64,000 bases of DNA. It comes from Pseudomonas saliphila (GTDB taxonomy: Bacteria > Pseudomonadota > Gammaproteobacteria > Pseudomonadales > Pseudomonadaceae). Of the stretch, positions 43,844 through 53,904 are shown in pieces. Numbering within the stretch: position 1 is the stretch's first letter; each line of letters opens with the position of its first letter. The position numbers and the translations under genes are program-made. The stretch covers positions 69,366 to 133,365 of the forward strand of contig NZ_VTVA01000006.1 in assembly GCF_008638345.1 (NCBI RefSeq), given 5' to 3'. Under the pieces are notes generated by a model. It was not told the origin of the DNA, ran no database searches, and saw only the letters and a list, made by a program, of their open reading frames with translations.

Positions 43844-46303
43844 TCAGGTTTTGAGCGGAACCGAGGTGTCGTGCTGAGGATTCATCTCTTCTGCAGAAAA
43901 GTCATCGACCTCAATCACCGCACGTCTCGCGGTTATGGCGGCGCTGAGCTGTTCGGCTTCGGCTTCGGTAATGGTTCCACTCGCCAGTGCTGAGGCAACC
44001 AGGTCTTCCTGGCTATCACCTTTCGTCCCTTCCGCTTTGCTTGTCTTGCGGATGTGCGCGTGCAGTGCGTCAGCTGCAATGACTTGCTCCAGCGTGCTGT
44101 TCAGCAGGCCGGTGACGTCGTCAGGGTCGTTGCTGCGGTAGCAGCCAGCCAGCAAGCGATCCCGCGAGGCGCCTGGTGTCATCAGGCGACGGGCGATCTC
44201 CGCACCGATACTGTCGCTAGGCGGAGCGAGGTGACGTCCGAGCGGGAACACCACAATGCGCAGCAGTACACCTGCCACCCGATTAGGAAAGTTCAGCAAT
44301 ATCTCATGCATTGATTGCTCGGTCCGGGCGAGCAGATCTTCTACGCCCCAGCGCACGAAGGGCAAGTCTTCCTCAGGCGAGCCCTGGTCGTGAAAGTGCT
44401 TGAGGGTGGCGCTGGCCAGATACAGATTGCTCAGCACATCGCCCAACCGCGCCGACAACCGCTCCCGGCGCTTCAGTTCACCGCCGAGCATCAGCATGGT
44501 GGTATCAGCCAGCGTGGCGAACGCCGCGGCAAGACGTGAGAGCTGTTGGTAATAGCCCTTGGTTGCAGCGTTGCCTGGTGTTTTCGCCAACGCACCGCCG
44601 GTGAGTCCGAGCAACAAACTGCTGGCAGCGTTGCTGACGCCGAAACCGACATGCTCGAACAGCAGCTTGTCGAAGCGCTCGATCCCGCTGTTCACGTCAG
44701 GATCCTGGGTGGCGGTCATTTCCTGCAGCAGATATGGATGGCAGCGGATTGCGCCCTGGCCAAAAATCATCATGCTGCGGGTAAGAATGTTGGCGCCCTC
44801 GACGGTGATCGAGATCGGAATGGACTGATAGGCACGGCCCAGATAGTTCTTCGGGCCCATGCAGATGCCCTTGCCGCCATGAACATCCATCGCATCATTC
44901 AGGCATTGGCGCATGCGCTCGGTCAGATGATATTTGACTACCGCGGACAGTACCGAAGGCTTTTCGCCCTGGTCGATGGCGCCAGCGGTCATGCAACGCG
45001 CTGCGTCCATTACGTAGGTGTTGCCGCCGATCCGGGCGAGGGCTTCCTGAACGCCCTCGAACTCGCCAATGGGCAGGCCGAACTGCTGGCGGATACGCGC
45101 ATAGGCGCCGGTAGTCATGCTGGCCATCTTGGCCGCGCCGGTGCTGCCGGCGGGCAAGGAGATGGAGCGGCCGACGGAGAGGCAATTCATCAACATGACC
45201 CAGCCCTGACCGATCATGTCCTGTCCGCCAATCAGGTACTCCATGGGGATGAATACGTCGGTGCCAGAATTGGGTCCGTTCATGAATGCCGCATTCAGCG
45301 GGAAGTGTCTGCGACCGATTTCGACGCCGGGGGTCTCGGTGGGGATTAACGCCAGCGAGATGCCGCGTTCCTCTTCTTCGCCAAGCAGGTGATCAGGGTC
45401 ATAGACCTTGAATGCCAGCCCCAGCAACGTCGCGACGGGGCCCAGGGTGATGTAGCGTTTTTCCCAGGTGACGCGCAGGCCCAGGGTTTGCTTGCCTTCC
45501 CAATCGCCCATGCAGACGATGCCTTTATCCGGCATGGCGCCAGCGTCGGAACCGGCTTCAGCCGAGGTCAGGGCGAAGCAGGGCACTTCCTTGCCAGCGG
45601 CCAGCCGCGGCAGGTAATGATTCTTTTGCTCGTCAGTGCCGTACTGCAATAACAGCTCCGCCGGGCCGAGCGAGTTGGGCACCATGACGGTTGAGCCCAG
45701 GTCGCCGCTACGGCTGGCGAGCTTCATCACGATCTGCGAATGCGCGAAGGCGGAGAACCCTTTGCCGCCATGTTCCTTGGGAATAATCAGGCCGAAGAAG
45801 CCGTTATCCTTGATGAACGCCCAGACATCCGCCGGCAGATCCTGAAAGGCGGTCGTCACCTCCCATTCGCTGGTCATGGCACACAGCTGTTCGACGGGCC
45901 CATCCATGAAGTTCTTTTCTTCAGCGGTCAGGGTCGGGCGAGGGAAGGCGTGCAGTTTGTTCCAGTCAGGCCGACCGTTGAACAGTTCGCCGTCCCACCA
46001 TACCGTGCCAGCCTCGAGTGCTTCCTGTTCGGTGTCGGAAATGGGCGGCAGCACCTTCTTGAACCAGTGAAAGGTTGGGGTGCTGATGTTGGCGCGGCGC
46101 CAGTCAGGGAGATTCAGCGGTATCGCGATGCCGAGGAATACCACCCACAGCACCAGCATCAATAACCAGTGCGCGGGACTTAAAACGGTCATCGCAAGCA
46201 GATAGACCGCGGTGGCTATGCAGCCATTCAGCAAGCCGCTGCGCATGTGAGCCAGCACGGTTATGCAAAGTATCAGGCCGATGAGCCAGAGCAGGGTCAC
46301 CAT
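43844..46303 (-). CDS. fadE: Long-chain acyl-CoA dehydrogenase FadE
   Basis: The 819-residue FAD enzyme catalyses the first step of fatty-acid beta-oxidation. Its N-terminus has hydrophobic segments (about 3-60), the middle has the acyl-CoA dehydrogenase fold (ALTSAEAGSDAGAMPD; GVQEALARIGG) and the long C-terminus is typical of the FadE/DUF1974 type. It corresponds to PA2815. Fatty acids or diacids released by the cutinases would enter this pathway. Confidence 0.94.
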   Translation of the reverse strand: MVTLLWLIGLILCITVLAHMRSGLLNGCIATAVYLLAMTVLSPAHWLLMLVLWVVFLGIAIPLNLPDWRRANISTPTFHWFKKVLPPISDTEQEALEAGTVWWDGELFNGRPDWNKLHAFPRPTLTAEEKNFMDGPVEQLCAMTSEWEVTTAFQDLPADVWAFIKDNGFFGLIIPKEHGGKGFSAFAHSQIVMKLASRSGDLGSTVMVPNSLGPAELLLQYGTDEQKNHYLPRLAAGKEVPCFALTSAEAGSDAGAMPDKGIVCMGDWEGKQTLGLRVTWEKRYITLGPVATLLGLAFKVYDPDHLLGEEEERGISLALIPTETPGVEIGRRHFPLNAAFMNGPNSGTDVFIPMEYLIGGQDMIGQGWVMLMNCLSVGRSISLPAGSTGAAKMASMTTGAYARIRQQFGLPIGEFEGVQEALARIGGNTYVMDAARCMTAGAIDQGEKPSVLSAVVKYHLTERMRQCLNDAMDVHGGKGICMGPKNYLGRAYQSIPISITVEGANILTRSMMIFGQGAIRCHPYLLQEMTATQDPDVNSGIERFDKLLFEHVGFGVSNAASSLLLGLTGGALAKTPGNAATKGYYQQLSRLAAAFATLADTTMLMLGGELKRRERLSARLGDVLSNLYLASATLKHFHDQGSPEEDLPFVRWGVEDLLARTEQSMHEILLNFPNRVAGVLLRIVVFPLGRHLAPPSDSIGAEIARRLMTPGASRDRLLAGCYRSNDPDDVTGLLNSTLEQVIAADALHAHIRKTSKAEGTKGDSQEDLVASALASGTITEAEAEQLSAAITARRAVIEVDDFSAEEMNPQHDTSVPLKT

Positions 46304-46444
46304 TTAGCGCTCCTTCGATTTGAGAAATGTCCAGCAACCAGCATAGCGCTTTTAAAGCGCGAGGGTCTGTCGGGGTTTGATGTGAGCGCAACGAGCAGGG
46401 TGGCGTTGCGAAGACTCCGGCAATAATTGGAGGTAATAGCGGAA

Positions 46445-46471
46445 CATTGCTGCCCAGAGCGGGCAGCAATG
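46445..46471. terminator. Stem-loop after the MFS transporter gene
   Basis: CATTGCTGCCC, five bases, GGGCAGCAATG forms an eleven-pair stem 12 bases after the transporter stop. No T-run is seen on the reverse strand, so termination efficiency is uncertain. Confidence 0.55.
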
Positions 46472-46482
46472 TGTATTGCAGG

Positions 46483-47805
46483 CTAGCTTTCGAGGTTGGC
46501 CGTATCCTGCTTGATGGTACGGCCTGCCAGGTAGTAGTGCGCGGCAGACCAGAAGTTGATAACGGCGGCGCCAAGCAGGGCGTAGCGCAGGCTGTCATTC
46601 TCGAACCAGACGCGCATCAGATCACTGATGATGCCGATGGCCTGTGGGCCAAGTCCGAGACCGACCAGATTGAGCACCAACAACATGATGGCTGAGGCCA
46701 GCGCCCGGCTGCGCAGTGGGGTCAGGCTCTGAATCATGGCGAAGCTAGGGCCTAGATAGAAAGCGCCGAGGAACACAGCGGGCATATAAGCGATCAGTGC
46801 CCACATGGTGTTATCGATCAGGTAGAAGGCTGCGATGAAGGGGACGGACAGGAATTTTGCCAGACCGACGATCCAGGCATTCCATCGTTGATCGCGGGCG
46901 GCGAGTCTGTCAGCCAGCATGCCGCCGACGAACGCACCCAGGCCGCCGATGACACCCATTACCGGGCCGAGAAACAGACCCACTTCACTCGCCGTCAGCC
47001 CGTGGCTACGCATCAGGAAGGCCGGGCTCCAGATAATGCTGCCGTAACCGACCAGGCTGGTAAGGGTCAGGCCGAGTACTACATGCCGGGTAGTGCGCAC
47101 TCGCCATAACACCGCGAACCCCGCACGTACGTTGATCTTGCCCAGCGGTGGTGGTTTGACCCCGTCGGCGAAGCCACGCGGCGGCTCGATCATGGTGAAC
47201 CGGACCAGTGCGGCAATCAGCAGGCCGGGAAGGCCAACCACCAGAAACGCTGCGCGCCAGCCCCACCATTCGGTGACAAAACCGCCCACCAGAAAGCCGA
47301 TCATGATGCCGAAGTACACACCCAGCGAATAGATCGACATGGCCCCAGAACGCTTTTCCTTGGGATACAGATCGGAAAGCATTGAGTGGGAAGGGGGGCT
47401 CGAGCCGGCTTCACCTATACCGACACCGACCCTGGCGGCCGCCAGTTGCCAGAAATTTTGCGCAGCACCGCAAAGAGCAGTCATGCCGCTCCAGATCGCG
47501 ATAGACCAGGCGATGATATTACGGCGGTTGGAGCGGTCGGCAAATATTGCGATCGGAATGCCCAACGTCGCATAGAACAAAGCGAATGCAATGCCCGACA
47601 GGAAACCCAGCTGAGTATCGGAGAGCAGCAGGTCTGCCTTCAACGGCTCGATCAGAATGCCGACGATGTTGCGGTCAACGTGGCTGGACGTGTAGGCCGC
47701 GAGCAGCACGATCAATGCATAGCGTCGATAGGCTGGCGTGATGCGGCTGGCAACGTCGTCCTGTTCTATTGCTTCTACTGCCGCGGGTTCGGGCGTATTA
47801 GCCAT
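46483..47805 (-). CDS. MFS transporter, spinster-like
   Basis: A 440-residue protein with about twelve membrane helices and the MFS loop motif (ADRSNRRNII; LSDLYPKEKRSGAMS). RVGVGIGEAGSSPPSHS is typical of the spinster-type subgroup. The substrate is unknown; organic anions or lipids are family possibilities. Confidence 0.86.
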   Translation of the reverse strand: MANTPEPAAVEAIEQDDVASRITPAYRRYALIVLLAAYTSSHVDRNIVGILIEPLKADLLLSDTQLGFLSGIAFALFYATLGIPIAIFADRSNRRNIIAWSIAIWSGMTALCGAAQNFWQLAAARVGVGIGEAGSSPPSHSMLSDLYPKEKRSGAMSIYSLGVYFGIMIGFLVGGFVTEWWGWRAAFLVVGLPGLLIAALVRFTMIEPPRGFADGVKPPPLGKINVRAGFAVLWRVRTTRHVVLGLTLTSLVGYGSIIWSPAFLMRSHGLTASEVGLFLGPVMGVIGGLGAFVGGMLADRLAARDQRWNAWIVGLAKFLSVPFIAAFYLIDNTMWALIAYMPAVFLGAFYLGPSFAMIQSLTPLRSRALASAIMLLVLNLVGLGLGPQAIGIISDLMRVWFENDSLRYALLGAAVINFWSAAHYYLAGRTIKQDTANLES

Positions 47806-48011
47806 TGGGCTTTCCTTGGGCTGTTGTCTTTGTGCCGGAGAGCATAAGGGCTGGCTGGAGGCATGGACAATTGACGTATGGCGGACATTTGTAGGGGTTT
47901 TGTAATCTCGAGATGTACTGCGCAGATCGCCGTCATCTGGCGCAAGGTCTTGATTTTTCGAAGTGTGCCCCCATCATTAGCCCTCGACTCTCAAGGCCGG
48001 AAGACGTGTGC

Positions 48012-48944
48012 ATGACCGCAGCTATCAGTATCAAGGGGCTGGAAAAAACCTACGGCAATGGTTTTACCGCCCTCAAAGGCATCGATATGGAAGTGCAGCA
48101 GGGTGATTTCTTTGCCCTGTTGGGACCTAACGGTGCCGGAAAATCCACCACCATTGGCATCCTCTCGTCCCTGGTGACTAAGACGGCCGGTCGCGTCAGT
48201 ATTTTCGGTCATGACATTGACACCGACCTGATGGCGGCCAAGCGCTGCATCGGTGTGGTACCGCAGGAATTCAATTTCAGCCAGTTCGAGAAGGCGATGG
48301 ATATCCTGATCAATCAGGCTGGTTACTACGGCATTCCTGCTGGGGAAGCAGCCCGGCGCGCAGAAAAGTATCTCAAGCGCCTGAGCCTGTGGGACAAGCG
48401 CGATGTTGCATCGCGCATGCTCTCCGGCGGGATGAAACGGCGGCTGATGATTGCCCGCGCGTTGATCCACGAGCCCCGCTTGCTGATTCTGGATGAGCCC
48501 ACCGCCGGGGTGGATATCGAGATCCGGCGTTCGATGTGGCAATTTTTGCAGGAGATAAACGCGCAGGGGGTGACCATCATCCTTACCACGCATTATCTGG
48601 AAGAGGCCGAACAGCTGTGCAAGAACATCGCCATTATCGATCAGGGCCGGATCATCTATAACACCAGCATGCGTCGTCTGCTCAAGGAGCTGCACGTCGA
48701 AACCTTTTTGCTGGATTGCCGTGAGACGCTGCACGCAGCGCCGGTGCTCGACGCCTATCCGTGCCGGCTGGTCGATGAGCACACACTTGAGGTGCAGATC
48801 GACAAGGCGCAGGGCATGAATGGTCTGTTTGCCGAACTGGCTACGCAGGGTATTGAGGTGCTGAGTTTGCGTAACAAGAGCAACCGGCTCGAGGAGCTGT
48901 TTCTCAACCTGGTTGATGAAAATGCCGAAAAAGGGGTGGCCTGA
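48012..48944 (+). CDS. yadG: ABC transporter ATP-binding protein, YadG-like
   Basis: The 310-residue protein has Walker A (GPNGAGKST), signature LSGGMKRRLMIARAL, Walker B (LLILDEPTAGVD) and the H-loop His of TTHYLEEAEQ. The ATG at 48012 gives the family N-terminus MTAAISIKGLEKTYG; an upstream in-frame ATG at 47913 is less likely. It overlaps the permease start by one base (TGATG). Confidence 0.92.
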   Translation: MTAAISIKGLEKTYGNGFTALKGIDMEVQQGDFFALLGPNGAGKSTTIGILSSLVTKTAGRVSIFGHDIDTDLMAAKRCIGVVPQEFNFSQFEKAMDILINQAGYYGIPAGEAARRAEKYLKRLSLWDKRDVASRMLSGGMKRRLMIARALIHEPRLLILDEPTAGVDIEIRRSMWQFLQEINAQGVTIILTTHYLEEAEQLCKNIAIIDQGRIIYNTSMRRLLKELHVETFLLDCRETLHAAPVLDAYPCRLVDEHTLEVQIDKAQGMNGLFAELATQGIEVLSLRNKSNRLEELFLNLVDENAEKGVA

Positions 48945-49720
48945 TGACTCATTGGCGTAGTGGCTGGGTCGCTTTTGTCACCATTCTTTCAAAAGAAGTC
49001 CGTCGTTTTTCACGCATCTGGCCGCAAACGCTGTTGCCGCCGGGTATCACCATGGCTCTGTATTTTGTCATTTTCGGCAACTTGATCGGCAGCCGAATCG
49101 GTGAAATGGATGGGTATCCCTACATCGACTACATCGTCCCCGGTCTGATCATGATGTCGGTCATCACCAACAGTTATTCCAACGTGGTGTCGAGCTTCTT
49201 CAGTACCAAGTTCCAGCGATCCATCGAGGAGCTGATGGTGGCGCCGGTGTCGCCGCACGTGATCCTGCTTGGCTATACCTTTGGTGGCGTGGCGCGGGGA
49301 TTGGCGGTGGGACTGATCGTGACCCTGATGTCGTTGTTCTTCACGCGGTTACAGGTGCAACACATCGGCTTGACGGTCACGGTCGTGTTTCTTACCTCGC
49401 TGGTCTTTGCGATGGGCGGCTTCATCAATGCGACCTTCGCGCGCAATTTCGATGACATTTCCATCGTGCCGACCTTCGTGCTGACGCCTCTGACGTATCT
49501 CGGTGGGGTGTTCTATTCGATCAGTATGCTGCCAGAGTTCTGGCAGAAGGTGTCGTTGATCAACCCGATACTGCATATGGTCAACGCCTTTCGCTACGGC
49601 ATTCTCGGCGTTTCGGATATCCACATCGGCGTCGCTCTGACGCTGATGGTCGGCTTCGTCATCGTGATGTATTGCTTCAGCTACTGGCTGCTCAAACGCG
49701 GCATTGGCATGCGTCAGTAA
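48944..49720 (+). CDS. yadH: ABC-2 type permease, YadH-like
   Basis: The 258-residue membrane protein has six predicted helices and the ABC-2 segment FEDISIVP-like NFDDISIVPTFVLTPLTYLGGVFYS. Paired with the ATPase upstream, it should export an unknown substrate. The pair occupies the place of PA2811-PA2812. Confidence 0.91.
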   Translation: MTHWRSGWVAFVTILSKEVRRFSRIWPQTLLPPGITMALYFVIFGNLIGSRIGEMDGYPYIDYIVPGLIMMSVITNSYSNVVSSFFSTKFQRSIEELMVAPVSPHVILLGYTFGGVARGLAVGLIVTLMSLFFTRLQVQHIGLTVTVVFLTSLVFAMGGFINATFARNFDDISIVPTFVLTPLTYLGGVFYSISMLPEFWQKVSLINPILHMVNAFRYGILGVSDIHIGVALTLMVGFVIVMYCFSYWLLKRGIGMRQ

Positions 49721-49780
49721 CCGTGGTTGGCCGGGTTGGCAGAGGCAAGGTATGCTGCCGGCCCGGCATGGAGAAAAGTT

Positions 49781-50617
49781 ATGAATCAGCACCCGGCAGA
49801 TGATTCACCTCTTGGTAAATCAAGTGCTTACGTAAGTGTCTACACCCCATCTCTACTGTTCCCGATTTCCCGTTTGCCCAAGTGGCGGGAGCTGGGGCTG
49901 AATCCCGACGACTTGCCCTTTAGCGGCGCTGACGTGTGGAACTGTTATGAACTCTCCTGGCTGACGCCTTCGGGCAAGCCGGAAATTGCCGCTGCCGAGT
50001 TTGTTTTTCCGATCACTGCGCAGCGGATTGTCGAGTCCAAGTCCTTCAAGCTGTATCTGAACTCGTTCAATCAAACGGTGTTTCGTGATCGCCATGAAGT
50101 GCTGCGCACGCTCGAGTCAGACCTGTCGGTGGCAGCGCAGGGCCCGGTAATGGTCAAGCTGTTGACCATGGATCAGCTGTATCGCAAGGGGATGGTTGAA
50201 TTGCCGGGGGAATGTCTCGATGACCTTCAGGTGGATATCGACCAGTACCAATATAATCCGGACCTGCTGCTGTTGGCCCCCGCTGCCAGGCGTATCCGGG
50301 AAACCCTGTATACCCATCTGTTCAAGTCCAATTGCCCGGTAACCGGCCAGCCGGACTGGGGTAGCGTGGTCATCAGCTATGCGGGGGCTACAGTGGATCG
50401 CAAGAGCTTGCTGAGATATCTGTTGTCCTTCCGTCAGCAGGCTGATTTCCACGAACAGTGTGTGGAGCGCATCTTTACTGATCTCTATAGCTTGCTGGGC
50501 GGGCGCTGCGAGCTGACGGTATACGCCCGTTACGTGCGGCGCGGTGGCCTGGATATCAATCCTTATCGTTCTACCGAGCCGGGCCCGGCAGACAATTTCC
50601 GCCTCGCCCGGCAGTAA
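49781..50617 (+). CDS. queF: NADPH-dependent 7-cyano-7-deazaguanine reductase
   Basis: QueF reduces preQ0 to preQ1 in queuosine synthesis. The 278-residue length is the long (two-domain) form. The catalytic Cys lies in KSNCPVTGQPDWGSV, with ESKSFKLYLNSFN and FHEQCVERIF as supporting segments. GGAG precedes the ATG at 49781; an in-frame upstream start exists but lacks this site. It corresponds to PA2806. Confidence 0.96.
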   Translation: MNQHPADDSPLGKSSAYVSVYTPSLLFPISRLPKWRELGLNPDDLPFSGADVWNCYELSWLTPSGKPEIAAAEFVFPITAQRIVESKSFKLYLNSFNQTVFRDRHEVLRTLESDLSVAAQGPVMVKLLTMDQLYRKGMVELPGECLDDLQVDIDQYQYNPDLLLLAPAARRIRETLYTHLFKSNCPVTGQPDWGSVVISYAGATVDRKSLLRYLLSFRQQADFHEQCVERIFTDLYSLLGGRCELTVYARYVRRGGLDINPYRSTEPGPADNFRLARQ

Positions 50618-50685
50618 TCAGGCACCACGGGCTCATTCAAGCCCGACGGTTGCCCTATCAAAAGCGCGCCGGGCTAGACAGTCTG

Positions 50686-50964
50686 TCAGATACCGATGTC
50701 CACTAGCGTCTGCATAACACTACGCAAGGTCGCGGCTGTGGTCGGGTGACGGGCTTCGAGCTGCTCGATCATCAGGTTGACGCCATCGACCAGGGTAGGG
50801 TCGGCCTCGGCTTCCTCGTTGACGTCTCGAGCTATCAATCTGGCTTTAATATTGGTCGCAAGTTGTTGAAGTGAGGCGCGTTCTTCGGCCGACAAGGGCG
50901 CTTCTGGATCCTCCAGCATCTCTTCCAGGGATTCCAGTTGTTCTTTCAAGTGCTGCTCGGCCAT
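50686..50964 (-). CDS. DUF4404-family small helical protein
   Basis: A 92-residue acidic helical protein (MAEQHLKEQLESLEEMLEDPEAPLS). AGGAG precedes the ATG. It matches the DUF4404 family of Pseudomonas (position of PA2805). Function unknown. Confidence 0.82.
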   Translation of the reverse strand: MAEQHLKEQLESLEEMLEDPEAPLSAEERASLQQLATNIKARLIARDVNEEAEADPTLVDGVNLMIEQLEARHPTTAATLRSVMQTLVDIGI

Positions 50965-51334
50965 TTTGGCTTCTCCTGAGTTGGCGGTCTTGTTTCACTA
51001 TAACCTGTCTTCCCGGCCAGCGTCGCGCCGGTCAATCATGCCGGGTTGGTCGCTGTAGGCGGGCGGCCCCATGGCTGCCCGAACATTGGCCGTCAAGCCA
51101 CTCGATTCTCGCTTCGTCGAGATATTGTTAATATCCTGTGGTTACTGGATCTGCTGAGGTGCTGGTTGATAGGCATATCGCCCCTACGCCCGGTAATCTC
51201 TGCTTCGTGGAGAAGCGCTCTTTGATCTTCACTCATGACAGAATTCACTTCTGGTCTGGTTATTTCGATTACAATTTGCGGACCGCGGAACACAACAGGC
51301 TGGCCAGGTTGATCGCCGCAACTGGAGATGCTGA
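50965..51334. promoter_or_regulatory. Gap upstream of mlaA with a palindrome
   Basis: This 370-base space has no convincing gene. At 51121-51135 GATATT-GTT-AATATC is a perfect six-base-arm palindrome, about 200 bases before mlaA, and could be an operator. A GGAG ribosome site lies 7 bases before the mlaA ATG. Confidence 0.4.
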
Positions 51335-52063
51335 ATGAATCATTTGAAGTTCGCTACCCCTCTGGCGTTGGCTTGCGCAGCCTCGCTTGTGTGTAGTACG
51401 CCGGCTTCCGCGCAGGAAGCCTATGACGATTACGCTGAGCAATCTACCAACCCGGATCCTTGGGAGCCCTTCAATCGGGCGGTTTTTCGCTTTAACGACA
51501 CGGTAGATACCTACACCCTCAAACCATTGGCCAAGGGTTATAACGCGGTTATGCCCGAATTTCTCAATGACGGCGTTACCAACGTTTTCGGTAACCTGGG
51601 TGAGCCAAGAAACCTGGTCAACAATACCCTGCAGGGCAAATTTCACGATGCAAGCGTGGACCTTTCCCGGTTTCTGCTGAATACGACCCTGGGCGTGGTC
51701 GGGATTTTTGACGTCGCCACCCGTATGGGTTTGCAACGCAACGATGAAGACCTGGGTCAGACCATTGGTAGCTGGGGCGCGCCAAGCGGGCCCTATGCCG
51801 TGTTGCCGTTGCTGGGGCCTTCGACCGTACGTGACGCTGGTTCGCGTGTGCCCGAGAGTTTCATCGGATACACCTATACGGGGCAGGTCGATCACGTCCC
51901 AACGCGCAATACTGCGTTTGGTACCGACATACTCGATACCCGGGCGGCATTGTTGAGTCGGGAGCGGCTGATTCGTGGTGATCGTTACGCCTTTGTTCGT
52001 AATGCCTATTTGCAAAACCGTGAGTACCGCGTGCGCGACGGAGAGGTGGTTGACGAGTTCTGA
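51335..52063 (+). CDS. mlaA: MlaA/VacJ outer-membrane lipid-asymmetry protein
   Basis: MlaA removes misplaced phospholipids from the outer leaflet of the outer membrane. The 242-residue product has the family blocks DPWEPFNRAVFRFND, GLGEPRN-like NLGEPRNLVNN, FLLNTTLGVVGIFDVA and GPYAVLPLLGPSTVRD. The N-terminus ends STPASAQ, a signal peptidase I site; no lipobox is seen, although E. coli MlaA is a lipoprotein. It is in the place of PA2800. Confidence 0.94.
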   Translation: MNHLKFATPLALACAASLVCSTPASAQEAYDDYAEQSTNPDPWEPFNRAVFRFNDTVDTYTLKPLAKGYNAVMPEFLNDGVTNVFGNLGEPRNLVNNTLQGKFHDASVDLSRFLLNTTLGVVGIFDVATRMGLQRNDEDLGQTIGSWGAPSGPYAVLPLLGPSTVRDAGSRVPESFIGYTYTGQVDHVPTRNTAFGTDILDTRAALLSRERLIRGDRYAFVRNAYLQNREYRVRDGEVVDEF

Positions 52064-52228
52064 GTCGCGGGCTTTCGGCGCCTCGAATTTCGGGACCTGG
52101 CAGCGGTTGCCTGGCGCATTGGATGGGAGTACTGTTTGCCCCTTCAAAGCGTCAGGTCATCCCTGACACGGCACACACCCTGTGGCTGTGGCACTCGCCT
52201 TGTACCATAGCATTGACGTAGGGACTCT

Positions 52229-53419
52229 ATGCAGCTTCCTGGCATGACTTTACTGGTAATAGATGACGACGATGCAGTACGTCAGCATGTTACTGGTTAC
52301 CTTGAGAATAGTGGCTTCGATGTACTGCAGGCGAGCCGCGCGGAGCAGGGCCTCCAACTGTTCGCAAAGCATAGGCCGGAGCTTGTCCTATGCGGTTTGC
52401 ACATCGAAGACATGTGTGGCTTCGAGCTGATCCGTCAGATCATTGATGATTCGCCGGATACCCCGGTAATCGTGATGTCTGCTGCGGGCAGCATGGATGA
52501 CGTCGTGAAAGCCTTGCGCGTCGGCGCCAGCGATTACCTGATCAAGCCATTTTCCGATCTGGCTGTGCTGGAGCATGCGGTTCGACGTTCGCTGGATCGT
52601 GCGCATCTGCGCGTCGAGAATCAGCGGATCCGCGAGCGCCTTGAACGGGCCAACCGTGAGCTCGAGAACCACCTGCAGGAGCTCAAGGACGACCAGGCAG
52701 CCGGACGCCAGGTGCAACTGAACATGTTGCCGGCAAGCCCCTGGCAGAGCGGACAGTATCGGCTCGAGCATCGCATCATTCCGTCCCTGTATCTTTCCGG
52801 TGACTTCGTTGACTATTTCCGCGTATCCGACACCCAGCTGGCGTTCTACCTGGCGGATGTGTCGGGGCATGGCGCTTCGTCAGCCTTTGTCACTGTCCTG
52901 CTCAAGTTCATGACGACCCGTTTGCTGTACGAGCAACGTCGGCAAGACACGGTTGGCCCGATCGCGTTCCAGCCCTCGGATGTGCTGGAGCATATCAATC
53001 GTAGCCTGATCAGCTGCAAGCTTGGCAAGCATGTCACCATGCTTGGCGGCGTCATCGACGAGACCAACCATACGCTGACGTATAGCATCGGCGGGCATCT
53101 TCCGCTGCCGGTGCTTTACGTCGACGGCAAGGCCGAGTATTTATTGGGAAAGGGGCGTCCCGTCGGCCTGTTCGAAGACGCCGTTTACGAAAATCATCAA
53201 ATCAGCTTGCCTGAGCACTTCAGTCTTACCCTGTGTTCGGACGGGGTGCTCGATTGCCTCGAAGGAACTACGCTTAGGGAAAAGGAGGCTCGCTTGCCCA
53301 GTCTTGTCGAGCAGGCTGAAGGTGATTTCTCAAGAATTCTGGCCGAACTTGGCCTGGAGCCGGGTCAAGCGATGCCGGACGATATTTCACTACTGGTGCT
53401 AAGCAGGAACCCGAGATGA
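52229..53419 (+). CDS. rssB: RssB-like response regulator with PP2C phosphatase domain
   Basis: The 396-residue protein has a receiver (about 5-125), a coiled linker (about 130-165) and a SpoIIE/PP2C-type phosphatase (about 175-395) with metal-site motifs SGDFVDYF, ADVSGHG, CSDGVLD and DDISLLVL. The receiver keeps the acidic pocket (DDDD), Ser (VMSAAG) and Lys (IKPFS), but the usual phospho-acceptor Asp is Gly56 (LVLCGLHIED), so normal phosphorylation looks impossible. It should dephosphorylate the STAS protein encoded next. A single base change (GAT to GGT) would explain it. Related to PA2798. Confidence 0.9.
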   Translation: MQLPGMTLLVIDDDDAVRQHVTGYLENSGFDVLQASRAEQGLQLFAKHRPELVLCGLHIEDMCGFELIRQIIDDSPDTPVIVMSAAGSMDDVVKALRVGASDYLIKPFSDLAVLEHAVRRSLDRAHLRVENQRIRERLERANRELENHLQELKDDQAAGRQVQLNMLPASPWQSGQYRLEHRIIPSLYLSGDFVDYFRVSDTQLAFYLADVSGHGASSAFVTVLLKFMTTRLLYEQRRQDTVGPIAFQPSDVLEHINRSLISCKLGKHVTMLGGVIDETNHTLTYSIGGHLPLPVLYVDGKAEYLLGKGRPVGLFEDAVYENHQISLPEHFSLTLCSDGVLDCLEGTTLREKEARLPSLVEQAEGDFSRILAELGLEPGQAMPDDISLLVLSRNPR

Positions 53420-53904
53420 TGACTACTGGCAAGATCCAGTTCGCGGAGTCGGAGGGCACCTTTGTTCTGAAGTTCATTGGTGACGTACGCCTGACCTTGT
53501 GTGCGGCGCTCGACGCCTATATCGAGAAAATCTTCAGCGCCCTGAGTTTCGATTCGATCATCATCGATCTGACCGAAACGGAAAATATCGACAGCACCTC
53601 TCTTGGGCTGCTGGCTAAACTCTCGAATCTGTCTCGGCAGAAGGTCGGTTTGCTGCCGACGCTGGTGTCCAATCACGAGGACATGAATCGGCTGTTGCAG
53701 AGCATGGGTTTCGATCAGGTATTCAACATCCTGTCAGAAGGCACACCGACCAGCGTGGAGCTGGAAGATTTGCCCGGCCAGGTGTTATCCGAAGAGGTGG
53801 TAAAGGATAAGGTCCTCGAGGCGCATCGTATTTTGATGAACCTCAACGATCATAACCGCGAGGCCTTCCGTGACCTCGTCAGCACGCTTGAATCAGGTAA
53901 GTGA
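53416..53904 (+). CDS. rssC: STAS-domain anti-sigma factor antagonist, RssC-like
   Basis: A 162-residue protein with a STAS domain and the phospho-serine site in [13 protein letters not shown]. Its partner phosphatase is encoded just upstream with a four-base overlap (ATGA). In P. aeruginosa the pair is linked to RpoS control. The 3' end overlaps the end of the convergent tal gene by 12 bases. Confidence 0.88.
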   Translation: MMTTGKIQFAESEGTFVLKFIGDVRLTLCAALDAYIEKIFSALSFDSIIIDLTETENIDSTSLGLLAKLSNLSRQKVGLLPTLVSNHEDMNRLLQSMGFDQVFNILSEGTPTSVELEDLPGQVLSEEVVKDKVLEAHRILMNLNDHNREAFRDLVSTLESGK

